DNA of 64,000 bases from assembly GCF_025369935.1 (NCBI RefSeq), contig NZ_CP104467.1, forward strand, positions 6,827,001 through 6,891,000, written 5' to 3'. The notes beneath the pieces were generated by a model. It did not search any database. It saw nothing but the letters and a program-made list of their open reading frames with translations, and was not told the origin of the DNA. Shown in pieces: positions 45,901 through 53,248 of the stretch (position 1 is the stretch's first letter; every line of letters starts with the position of its first letter). The translations under genes were made by a program, and so were the position numbers. The stretch is from Paenibacillus andongensis. GTDB lineage: Bacteria > Bacillota > Bacilli > Paenibacillales > NBRC-103111.

Positions 45901-45968
45901 AGCATCATCCATAGCTTCCGAATATCTTCTGTGCGCAGTCCCATCCATCTGGTTAAGCTTCCTTGCAT
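42912..45968 (-). CDS. Nucleotide-transporter-like membrane protein fused to HEAT repeats and a cyclic-nucleotide domain
   Basis: 1018 residues. Residues 1-430 hold about 12 transmembrane helices resembling the NTT (ATP/ADP translocase) branch of the MFS. Residues about 465-850 are HEAT repeats of 30-38 residues. Residues 880-1018 form a cyclic-nucleotide-binding domain (LFADLSVDELGLIAGIA, YLIIEGNVELSNE, QAFGETTALDGSPSSITAQA). In the last motif the phosphate-binding Arg of CAP and PKA is Ser, so canonical cAMP binding is doubtful. Spacing to the next gene is 50 bp. Its SD is weak. Such fusions recur in bacteria, but I know of no established role. Confidence 0.82.
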   Translation of the reverse strand: MQGSLTRWMGLRTEDIRKLWMMLPIFYFSGIAESLNYTAFMALFNQRFGVQYLPYIYIVEAAIMPLEGWLLAKLANRLPKAKMMTTLYLIMMGLLLLNGAVLLGFKLGGIDFRYYYPILFLSSNFVVRQLTLLLWSTAFDLCPTQQAKRLMPVFIASTTTGGITAGLIAHQIGKLLGTEAVYALAPVLMVFGFIFFRKALARYLVPLTLKEDNRLKTQGTSGTAEEEQQPAGYYVKQMLRSPFLLCAIALMTLMPAVYFMIEYQYFTAAESRFPIEGDLTSFYGLITAIQFTICLLLQTVSTRLMNWLGASNMLLAITVIFLGGFGLTALFVNQSLGLVIVSGSYAIFYILLYYIAEPCYQLFFKMMPIGKRDGYRYFAQGVAASGGILIGSLLSLLHSFGLIQLSPLAWVGVVVAAILVVVAWYGRNLYIRELVKSVQSLHADLSDIAGSFIGGIRSSKALSSMLGYLKHPNDYVRELALEVIGKAKDSAFLPQLIGMIGEESSRIRIAVLRAMNLQGATIQDLVQVASFLEDEDPEVRAESVKLISKATHLKSQSHFFIRVKLLDNHPKVVHEGVKALYALESEESYQACDEAIIKMLDNGGEWAVYGCHTVADLKLDSYSAWVLSLLDDHRPAVKVAAARCIGKLEHVDAIPHLLSMVPLADQELRKAILEAFVDMGAKALPALLNGVNHANPFIWNSAVTALAELLDESKLRSELVDRCVSRMLASTQERALPAALQELGMQGLAELANQRCGELHNALVGGAWAVMAKFVDERVVTTLREATQDESDEVRDNALEVLAEGLGDRRLALALLELLKKENGRSSVAMTEPLLILQEAKIWSDDWLRDIAVYALSSLERADMKEDRKFLTMLDKVIFLKQVSLFADLSVDELGLIAGIATEEVHEDLTYLLRRGEKNAAMYLIIEGNVELSNETGIGETVTIGVLGPKQAFGETTALDGSPSSITAQAIFDEVRVLTLQGESLSRLVRLYPEIGIGLLHASSARVRLLENMLLKMA

Positions 45969-45991
45969 ATCATCAGGTCCAATCTATTATT

Positions 45992-46486
45992 TCATTTGTT
46001 GTTTAACAGCGGTTTGTAAAAAGCCAGCCTGGCTTCACCTTCATAATAGTAATTCGGATAAGTGCCGATTAATTCAAAACCATTCGTTCTAAACATTTTT
46101 TGGATAGGCTGATACTCTGGCAAATCACAGGTATATGTAAGGATATATCGACCCTCCGCTGATCTGGCGAACGTCTCCAACGCTTGGAATAATATCTTCG
46201 CAAAGCCATGTCTGCGGTAATCGCGGTGTACAGCTAAGTAATCCCACAGAAATCCTCCGGATTGATGCTCATTTTCTTTGCAGCTGGTAACGGCAATAAT
46301 CTCACCTGATTCGTTCTCAATAAACCAATGCCGGTGATTGCGCTGCGTTAAACTAAGTCGGGGGGCATTGCGGAAATGCTCTAGTTCTCCCGGTGTATGC
46401 CGCTGGTCATCAAAAGATTCCGAAGACAAATAAAAATCTGTAATGCGCAATGCGTCCTTTTCCGTTGTTAATTCGTGTACATACAT
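45992..46486 (-). CDS. GNAT-family N-acetyltransferase
   Basis: 164 residues with a GNAT fold: acetyl-CoA loop in YRRHGFAKILFQALE and a preceding beta-strand LWDYLAVHRDYR; the C-terminus has a tyrosine-rich YPNYYYEGEARLAFYKPL. Acceptor unknown. Embedded in the long minus-strand gene run between the cyclase-like protein (21-bp gap) and the transporter fusion (23-bp gap), so it probably modifies a component of this island. Confidence 0.85.
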   Translation of the reverse strand: MYVHELTTEKDALRITDFYLSSESFDDQRHTPGELEHFRNAPRLSLTQRNHRHWFIENESGEIIAVTSCKENEHQSGGFLWDYLAVHRDYRRHGFAKILFQALETFARSAEGRYILTYTCDLPEYQPIQKMFRTNGFELIGTYPNYYYEGEARLAFYKPLLNNK

Positions 46487-46507
46487 GCCAAGATCGCCTC
46501 TTTCACA

Positions 46508-49276
46508 TTAAGAAACAGATAATGTCCCATTCCACTCTGCTGTTGTACCGTTCTGGAAGTATTCATCACAAATATAGAAATACAGCTGTGCTGCTTTATC
46601 TTGACGATTTTGCTTTATGACCATCAAGAACGCTTCACGCGCATCATAGAAACGCCCTACTTGGTAGTACGTAACAGCTTGCTCGAACAAAGCTTTGGTT
46701 TTATCCTTCAGCGTTCGGATCGTATCCGGATCACCCTGATACACATCGAACAGATGAAGCGGCTCTTTCACCCCTTCTACCTGAATCAATCCCAGATTAC
46801 GGTAGAGGAAGCCTTCAGGCTGTTCCAATGATTGAACCACATAATCGGTAATGAGAATCGATGCCCCTAGCGGTTCCGTCATTTTCTCCAGCATCGTTGC
46901 CAAATTAACTCCGTCGGAAATCACATTGCCTTCCAAACGCTGCTCCTCACCAATGATCCCTAGTCGGAGCGGTCCTTTATGCAAACCAATGCCGAAATCA
47001 ACCGGCTTATAACCCACTTTGGCTCGATGAGAATTATAGATGTCCAGTTCTTTGCGCATCTCTATACAGGCTCGCAGCGCTTCGTCTGCTTGATTCGGGA
47101 ATAACGCCATGAAGCCCGCGCCCAGATACTTATTCATGAGACCTTGATGATTGCGTACATAAGGCCCGAATCTTTTCAGAAATGAGTTGACGAAGTTGAA
47201 GTTCTCTTCCGGCGAGAGCCTTTTGGACAGTTGATAAAAACCTCGAATATTGAAAATTAAGATGGACATATTTTGCTCCACCTGATCACCGAGCTCAACA
47301 TCCAGAATGCTTTCTTTGTTCAGAAAACGCAAAAATTGCTGCGGTACGAAGCGATAGTAGGATTGGCTGAAGTTTTCTACCTTGGTGATATAGTCTCGAA
47401 TGCGAGCAGCCATCGTATTGACACTGTCGCCCAGGTCTGACACTTCATCCCTAGTATTTATCGTAACAACCGCATCCCAGTTCCCCTTGGCAATCTCTCC
47501 AACGCTATTGCGAAGCTTCCGAATCGAAGAGAGCAGCACATAGGTCATTAGAAAGAGAACAAGCAGTAAACCTATCGATATAAAAGCAATATTTCGAATG
47601 ATCGATTGAAGTACTAATTGGCGATGCTTAAGGATACCGTCCAAGTTTTTACTAGTTTCGAAAACACCAACAATTTTACCTGCTGAGTTAAAAATAGGAG
47701 CAATCGCATATCGCCACTCACCGGAGAAATCCTGCCATTGGCCTGTCGCCGGCTTGCCTTGCAGCACGACTTGCTGATTCTCGGGTGTTGGCAGAAACGG
47801 ATTGAACATATGCATCCCGTCATCATCTTCTAAAATGCGATAAATGACGCCATTCTCATATTTATAAACCGCTTTGTAAAATCCTTGATTATCATCTTGA
47901 TCGTTATTATCAAAGACGGATTGAATCTTTTTACGAAACGATTGATATATAGTCCCATTATAATCCAGCGGCGAGGTTAGACTTTCCAGTTTATCGCCGT
48001 CAATCAGGTTTTGACCACCGTTTTTGGCCAGTAAAGTAAGCTCACTGAAGGTTTCTTCTTCCATTTTCTTAGAGAAGCTCGTGTAAATAACGGTAGATAG
48101 AAGAATCATCGAAACCGCGATGACCGGCACTAAAATGAAAATTTGCTTCATCATAAGCGGCAGACGCCGCTGCAGCAAGTTGAAGAAAACTAATTTGGTG
48201 GCATACAGCACAAGCAGGATTCCCGCAATTGCAATTGACCAAAGTAGAATGGCCTTTGTCTTCATAGCTTCACTAAACTGTGCCTCAACCATGGAAGGGG
48301 TAATGGTTCCATCCGGAAGACGGCGATTAATTTGAGCCGTTTCTACAATGATGAGGCTGCCATCTTGGCCGATACTGCTATTCGTTGCATCGAAAGCAAG
48401 CTCTACACCGCTAGCTTTGGCTTTATCCTCATTCACAAGACCTTCGATGATGTAGGGCTGCTTGGGATCAAGTCTGGAGATCGATTTGCTGTTGAAATCG
48501 ATGAAAACGAGCCGTCCCTGATTATCCAGATGCAAGCTCTCCGGAAAATTGCGCCTTGTACGGTCAAGACCCGGAAGCGGATAAACCAGCTCCGAGCGTC
48601 CATCACCAAAAGCGCGGTAAATTTCTCCGCTGCGCGTTGAATAATAAATCTCCCCTGGCTTATAACCATCTGCCTCAGACACATATTTATTCTCCGGAAG
48701 CTTGATCGTGTAAATGGACTTCGGCTCGGAGGAAGAAGTATCTCCAATTGGAGCCTGATATAAGGTTAATTGATGTACTTCATCGTTGAAAAAGTACACC
48801 ACACCTTCACGAACTTGGACATTTCGTAAGGAGCCCAGTCTATATCGTTTCGTTTGTGAATCATATTCTTCTGTAAACAGGCTGCGATCAAACTGTCCGT
48901 CAGGTCTATAACGAACAATCTGCTCGGATTTGACTGCGATACCATACGGATCTAGTAACGTACGAATGGTATAGAGATAGCCTTGGTCATCGACAGCCAT
49001 ATCATTAAAGCGATACACTTCACCGTTCTTCCCCGTCTCACTTGTAATGGAGAATTGTAGAACACCTTGACTGTTCAGCTTGTGAATGGTTTTTTTGGCA
49101 TTGTCGATGACGAACAAATTGTTTTGACGATCAGAGACAGCCTTCGATAAACCATCAAAAGGCATGCTTTGGTTAAAGGGCCATAGCGAGAAGCTATCCC
49201 GGTTTAGACTAAGATAAGTACCGGCAGCACCCAGAAGCAGCAGTACGAGCAGCAATGCCGCAATCGATTTCTTCAT
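46508..49276 (-). CDS. Membrane sensor with beta-propeller, HAMP and degenerate class III cyclase domain
   Basis: 922 residues. A signal/TM helix (3-22), an extracellular NHL/propeller-like region (about 35-335), two helices (about 338-360 and 372-395), an extracellular sensor region (400-560), a helix (565-588), HAMP (590-640) and a cyclase-homology domain (about 665-850) occur in that order, then a TPR-like end. In the cyclase domain the first metal Asp is Asn (LIFNIRGF), the second is Ala (KYLGAGFMALF) and the catalytic Arg is Met (SDGVNLATMLEKMT), while the substrate-site Lys, Asp and Asn remain. It is therefore probably not an active cyclase but may bind a nucleotide. Confidence 0.85.
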   Translation of the reverse strand: MKKSIAALLLVLLLLGAAGTYLSLNRDSFSLWPFNQSMPFDGLSKAVSDRQNNLFVIDNAKKTIHKLNSQGVLQFSITSETGKNGEVYRFNDMAVDDQGYLYTIRTLLDPYGIAVKSEQIVRYRPDGQFDRSLFTEEYDSQTKRYRLGSLRNVQVREGVVYFFNDEVHQLTLYQAPIGDTSSSEPKSIYTIKLPENKYVSEADGYKPGEIYYSTRSGEIYRAFGDGRSELVYPLPGLDRTRRNFPESLHLDNQGRLVFIDFNSKSISRLDPKQPYIIEGLVNEDKAKASGVELAFDATNSSIGQDGSLIIVETAQINRRLPDGTITPSMVEAQFSEAMKTKAILLWSIAIAGILLVLYATKLVFFNLLQRRLPLMMKQIFILVPVIAVSMILLSTVIYTSFSKKMEEETFSELTLLAKNGGQNLIDGDKLESLTSPLDYNGTIYQSFRKKIQSVFDNNDQDDNQGFYKAVYKYENGVIYRILEDDDGMHMFNPFLPTPENQQVVLQGKPATGQWQDFSGEWRYAIAPIFNSAGKIVGVFETSKNLDGILKHRQLVLQSIIRNIAFISIGLLLVLFLMTYVLLSSIRKLRNSVGEIAKGNWDAVVTINTRDEVSDLGDSVNTMAARIRDYITKVENFSQSYYRFVPQQFLRFLNKESILDVELGDQVEQNMSILIFNIRGFYQLSKRLSPEENFNFVNSFLKRFGPYVRNHQGLMNKYLGAGFMALFPNQADEALRACIEMRKELDIYNSHRAKVGYKPVDFGIGLHKGPLRLGIIGEEQRLEGNVISDGVNLATMLEKMTEPLGASILITDYVVQSLEQPEGFLYRNLGLIQVEGVKEPLHLFDVYQGDPDTIRTLKDKTKALFEQAVTYYQVGRFYDAREAFLMVIKQNRQDKAAQLYFYICDEYFQNGTTAEWNGTLSVS

Positions 49277-49293
49277 CGCTCTTTAATCTCCTC

Positions 49294-52200
49294 TTAATTA
49301 GAAATCTGAATGATTTGAGTAGGTGCATGCCAGTCGACCTGAAGACCTAGGGATTCGGACATGAACCTTAATGGCACATAGGTTCTTCCTGCGAGCAGCA
49401 AAGAGGGTCCATCGATCTGGGTGGGCTCGCCGTCTATATAGGCCGTAGTATTATTAATACGGCTAGTGATGGTTGCATATTCCGTGCTAACCGTTACGGT
49501 TAGACTTTCTTGATCCCAATCAACGGCCGCACCGAACGATTCGGATACGGACCTTATAGGTAAATAGGCCTGCCCGTTTATTATAACAGGCGGAACGTCA
49601 AACTTGATGAAAATATTGGAAGAGAGTACGTTTTCTGCCGAAATCGGTTGAATGCTGACGGGAACTAGGCTGGATTCCGGGTCAGAAGAGGATTCAGACG
49701 CAGAATCAAGCGAAGAACCAGCGGAACCGTCAGAACCAGACGCAGTGCTTGTGTCTACCATTGTGATGTTAGCCAAGGTGGTTGAGATCTCAGCCAGAGC
49801 TTGCAGCTCCTCTGGCGTGTACTTGGCTTTCTCTTGCTGCTGGAGCTGCTCCAGCAGCTTGGTTATTTGCTGTTCCAGCTGCGGCTGCACGGCCGAAGCT
49901 GGCAGCAGCGCTGCCAGCAGCTCCTGTACAGCGTCAAGCTGCGCGAACAGCGCGTCCTTCTGCAGCGACTGCATCGCTTCGTCGACGGCTTCGATTGAGC
50001 GGGTCAGCGTCGCGACCCGCTCAGGATCCTGCTGCGCTGCGCTAAGCGCAGCTTGGAGTTTCTGCTTCGCCTCTTTGAGCGAAGCCAGACCCTTGGATGC
50101 GCCAGCCTGCGCATCCGCGAGCTGCGCCTGCGTCGCCAGAAGCGGCTGCAGCTGAGCTGCTGCCGCTGTGGCGTCGCCGGCGGCGAGGGCTTGCTCCAGC
50201 TTCTGCTGCTGGAGCTCGGCTTGATCGGCCAGCTGATCCTCGCTGGCCTCGTTATTCCCAGGCGCGGTGCTGCCTGGGGTTTCTCCACCGCCCGGTTCGA
50301 CCGGCGGTGCGGCCTCCTCGGCCAGCGCTGCGATCAGCGCGTCCGGGTTGTTCACCAGCTCCATCTGCTTGAGAGCTGCACCGCTGTCGCCTTTCAGCAG
50401 CGCCTCCAGCATCCCAAGCTGGGCCTGCGCATCCTTCAGCTGCACCGCCAGATCAGCGATGTCACTCAGCTTCAAGTCCGTTACAGCCGCTTCTTTGGCT
50501 GCTTCCAGCTTCACAATATCTTTCTTCAGCGTATCGATCTGCTGCTGCAGCTGTGCGGGTGTTTCCAAGGAAGCAATAGCTCCCGGCTTCGTGATCTCGA
50601 CGGTAACCTTCAAAGCAGCCGCTGCTTCCTTCGTCAGCGCAGCAGAACTGCTTGGATCGGTTAGCGCGCTAGGGTCTACGGCATTATCCATGCCGATCCA
50701 AGCCGCCCCAGGCTCATCCGATTGATAAAAAATTCCTTGCCCCGACTTCGTCATCGTAGCCGCTGCAGCGTTATAGGCCGCTGGGGTTAGCGCGTCCAGC
50801 TGCACTTTGTAGGAACCGATGATGACGGTTCCTAGCCCCCCCTCAGCACCTGAGCCGTTTTCTCCTGTGCTGCTGCTTCCGTCCCCTTTGCTTCCACCAG
50901 AATTGTTGCTGCCTGAATTTCCGCTAGCCGCTCCATCTTCGGTAGTTACAGCTACTAATTGCCCTGAATTCCCTTTTCCCTCCAGAGGCAGTTCATCAAT
51001 CTTTTTCCCTTTGCGGTATAGCACGACCTTCAGTTGATCGATTGAACTAAACTTGAGCGTTAGATTACGCACAGGCTTATTTATTTTCGTCCGCTTACCA
51101 ATCGCGCGGCCTTCTTTCGTAAACACTGCGTACTCGGTAGCACCTAGCTTTTTATTAACTTTCACACTGAAATCGCTAAGCAACGCACCGACCGCAGGCT
51201 TCAGTTTCCAAGTTCCTATTGGAGCTTTCGGCTTTTGCGGCTTTACAGCTGCTAGCCCATCATCGAGGCTACGATAAGGCAAAATACCTTTCTTTATCGT
51301 TCGTTCAACCGCACCGCCGGTATCCATATCCAGCTTGCCAAGCGCCATTTTATAGCCCATTTGGGCAGATAGAATTTGTTGATCAGCTTGAATGACAGCA
51401 TCCTTATAGGCTTGGAGCTCATCCGTTTTCATTAGACTTAGCTTCAGCTTCTGGTTCGCTTTATCCAGATTGGTTACTGCATTGTCTTTATCCCGCAAAG
51501 CCTGCGCATAACCTTCTTCGGCCCCTTTTGCTTCCAAAAACGACTGCCGCACCGCAGCAATGACCGCATTCCGACTTTCCTTCTCTTGAAGCAGCGCCTT
51601 ATTCTGCTCCATGGTCGCGATCGGAAGCGCATCCCGGAGATCGTCCAAATAGCGCAGCCCGTCAAACTCCCCTTGCAGCAGCGATTTGGGAATAGGAATG
51701 AATCCAAGCAGCATGAAAAAGCCTTCCCAGTCCTTCTTCACTTGTGAAAGTGTCGTTTCATAGCTAGCTAGGAACAGCTCCATATCCACATCTTTGGCTT
51801 TATACATCCCGTCCATGACCTTCATTCGCGCCGAACCAAACTTAGAGCTGTACAAATCACGCGTCGTATTCAGCTTCTCATCTGCTAAACGCCGGTCCTC
51901 CGTGTCCTTAAGCAAACTCAGCGTCGACTTTTGAGCCCTTGCGATATAGGCAGGCAGCTGTTTCTGATTCAAATCCGCGTAATCCGGTTCAAACGAAAGC
52001 TGAACTTTATTTTCCATGTCCAAATTCAACAGCTTGCCCAGCGCCAGACGACTGGATTTCGCCGTTAACTGTGCCTGTTTATATTCAGACAACGCCTTCT
52101 CCAATGCCTTATTTGCCTTCTCCTGCTCGGCACTATCTGCAAGACCGAATTTCAGCTTCTTTTTCATCGTTTCCACTGAAGTCTTAGCTTCTTCCGCTTT

Positions 52201-52629
52201 CTTACGTGCATTTTCTTCTGCCACTGCATCTTGATAGGCTGCTAAATAAGCCTTCTGCACATCAAATCGGGCCGTATTCATCGACTGCCGCAGCGTCTCC
52301 TGCGCGATATAAAGCTGCTTGCGTGCTTCAGGCACCTTCAAATGAGTCGTCAATTCCTGACCTAAATTGCGAGGCTTGGCAAATAGTCCGGAAGCCTTAG
52401 CTTCCTCATTTTTAACCGCATGCTGCGCTTGCTCCAGCTCTATTTTTTTCTTCAAAATATCCGTCTTGGCATCCCGCAATAGAGGACTTATTTTCAAACC
52501 CTGATCGATGGCTTCCCGCATGGTCAAAGACTTCACCGTCGCAGCTTCGACTCCCGAACCCGCTGCCACCATAGACGATGCTCCTAACAGCAGCACAAGC
52601 CCCAACTTCATTAATTTTACCCCTATCAC
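49294..52629 (-). CDS. TolC-like coiled-coil protein with C-terminal stalk (copper amine oxidase N-like) domain
   Basis: 1111 residues, secreted (hydrophobic signal at about 7-29 ending in VEAA). Residues 35-430 resemble the outer-membrane efflux (TolC/OEP) fold: LTMREAIDQGLKISPLLRDA and long heptad-rich helices. Residues 560-980 are Ala/Gln/Leu-rich coiled coil of high GC. The last 100 residues hold two stalk-type motifs (QAYLPIRSVSESFGAAVDWD and RTYVPLRFMSESLGLQVDWH). A GTG at 52629 has SD GGAGGG at 7 bases; an internal ATG at 52611 is also possible. It is the first gene of the island operon. A Firmicute has no outer membrane for TolC, so a cell-wall scaffold role is inferred. Confidence 0.75.
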   Translation of the reverse strand: MIGVKLMKLGLVLLLGASSMVAAGSGVEAATVKSLTMREAIDQGLKISPLLRDAKTDILKKKIELEQAQHAVKNEEAKASGLFAKPRNLGQELTTHLKVPEARKQLYIAQETLRQSMNTARFDVQKAYLAAYQDAVAEENARKKAEEAKTSVETMKKKLKFGLADSAEQEKANKALEKALSEYKQAQLTAKSSRLALGKLLNLDMENKVQLSFEPDYADLNQKQLPAYIARAQKSTLSLLKDTEDRRLADEKLNTTRDLYSSKFGSARMKVMDGMYKAKDVDMELFLASYETTLSQVKKDWEGFFMLLGFIPIPKSLLQGEFDGLRYLDDLRDALPIATMEQNKALLQEKESRNAVIAAVRQSFLEAKGAEEGYAQALRDKDNAVTNLDKANQKLKLSLMKTDELQAYKDAVIQADQQILSAQMGYKMALGKLDMDTGGAVERTIKKGILPYRSLDDGLAAVKPQKPKAPIGTWKLKPAVGALLSDFSVKVNKKLGATEYAVFTKEGRAIGKRTKINKPVRNLTLKFSSIDQLKVVLYRKGKKIDELPLEGKGNSGQLVAVTTEDGAASGNSGSNNSGGSKGDGSSSTGENGSGAEGGLGTVIIGSYKVQLDALTPAAYNAAAATMTKSGQGIFYQSDEPGAAWIGMDNAVDPSALTDPSSSAALTKEAAAALKVTVEITKPGAIASLETPAQLQQQIDTLKKDIVKLEAAKEAAVTDLKLSDIADLAVQLKDAQAQLGMLEALLKGDSGAALKQMELVNNPDALIAALAEEAAPPVEPGGGETPGSTAPGNNEASEDQLADQAELQQQKLEQALAAGDATAAAAQLQPLLATQAQLADAQAGASKGLASLKEAKQKLQAALSAAQQDPERVATLTRSIEAVDEAMQSLQKDALFAQLDAVQELLAALLPASAVQPQLEQQITKLLEQLQQQEKAKYTPEELQALAEISTTLANITMVDTSTASGSDGSAGSSLDSASESSSDPESSLVPVSIQPISAENVLSSNIFIKFDVPPVIINGQAYLPIRSVSESFGAAVDWDQESLTVTVSTEYATITSRINNTTAYIDGEPTQIDGPSLLLAGRTYVPLRFMSESLGLQVDWHAPTQIIQISN

Positions 52630-52810
52630 TATAAATCCCTCCGCTCAACCATCTTCTCTTATAGTACAATATCTCCCCCCAATCCCGCACCCATCTTTTG
52701 GAGAAAAATAGTGAAAACGATCGAATATAGTAATAGACTGCTCACATACTTATCTAGTAGTATAAAAGTAATGGAAAACAGCGAGATTTGACGGAAAAGG
52801 AGACATTCAC

Positions 52811-53197
52811 ATGGGAAACCTCGTTTGCGGTGGAGCGATGCTGCAATGCTCGTTTGGTGCTGCACCTGGTACATTAATGGTGCTTCCAGCGAACATGGTG
52901 ATGACCGCTATGCCCATTGCCAACATTATGGATAATAAGCCGATGGTGAACATTATGCCGTTTGGGATGTGCAATTCTATGGCGAATCCGATGGTTGCTG
53001 CGGCAACGGCGGCTGCATTTGGCGCTCTGACCCCCATGCCCTGTGTGCCTGTAACCGCTGCTCCTTGGGCTCCTGGATCACCGACTGTGCTCGTCGCGAA
53101 CATGCCTGCTCTGAACAATACGTCCAAATGCATGTGCAACTGGGGCGGTGTCATTCAAATTCAACAACCAGGGCAAATGACCATTCAGGTGCCTTAA
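52811..53197 (+). CDS. PAAR-like DUF4280 protein
   Basis: 128 residues. Opens MGNLVCGGAMLQCSFGAAPG and ends in KCMCNWGGVIQIQQPGQM, with five to six cysteines placed as in DUF4280 proteins. This family is PAAR-like: PAAR proteins sharpen the spike tip of type VI secretion and contractile injection systems and may carry effectors. ATG follows AAAGGAG. It is divergent from the long minus-strand operon and 51 bp upstream of the MORN protein, with which it is probably co-transcribed. Confidence 0.9.
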   Translation: MGNLVCGGAMLQCSFGAAPGTLMVLPANMVMTAMPIANIMDNKPMVNIMPFGMCNSMANPMVAAATAAAFGALTPMPCVPVTAAPWAPGSPTVLVANMPALNNTSKCMCNWGGVIQIQQPGQMTIQVP

Positions 53198-53248
53198 CTC
53201 ATTTTTAAAATAACTCATTATCATAATTCCATCTAGGAGTGAGAAGAT

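Noticed and set aside
46508..49276. Calling the protein an active adenylate cyclase
   Set aside because: Both metal-binding aspartates and the catalytic arginine are replaced.
50053..50664. Plus-strand frame of 203 codons inside the TolC-like gene
   Set aside because: It is antisense to a GC-rich Ala/Gln coiled-coil region that produces long empty frames; no SD and no family features.
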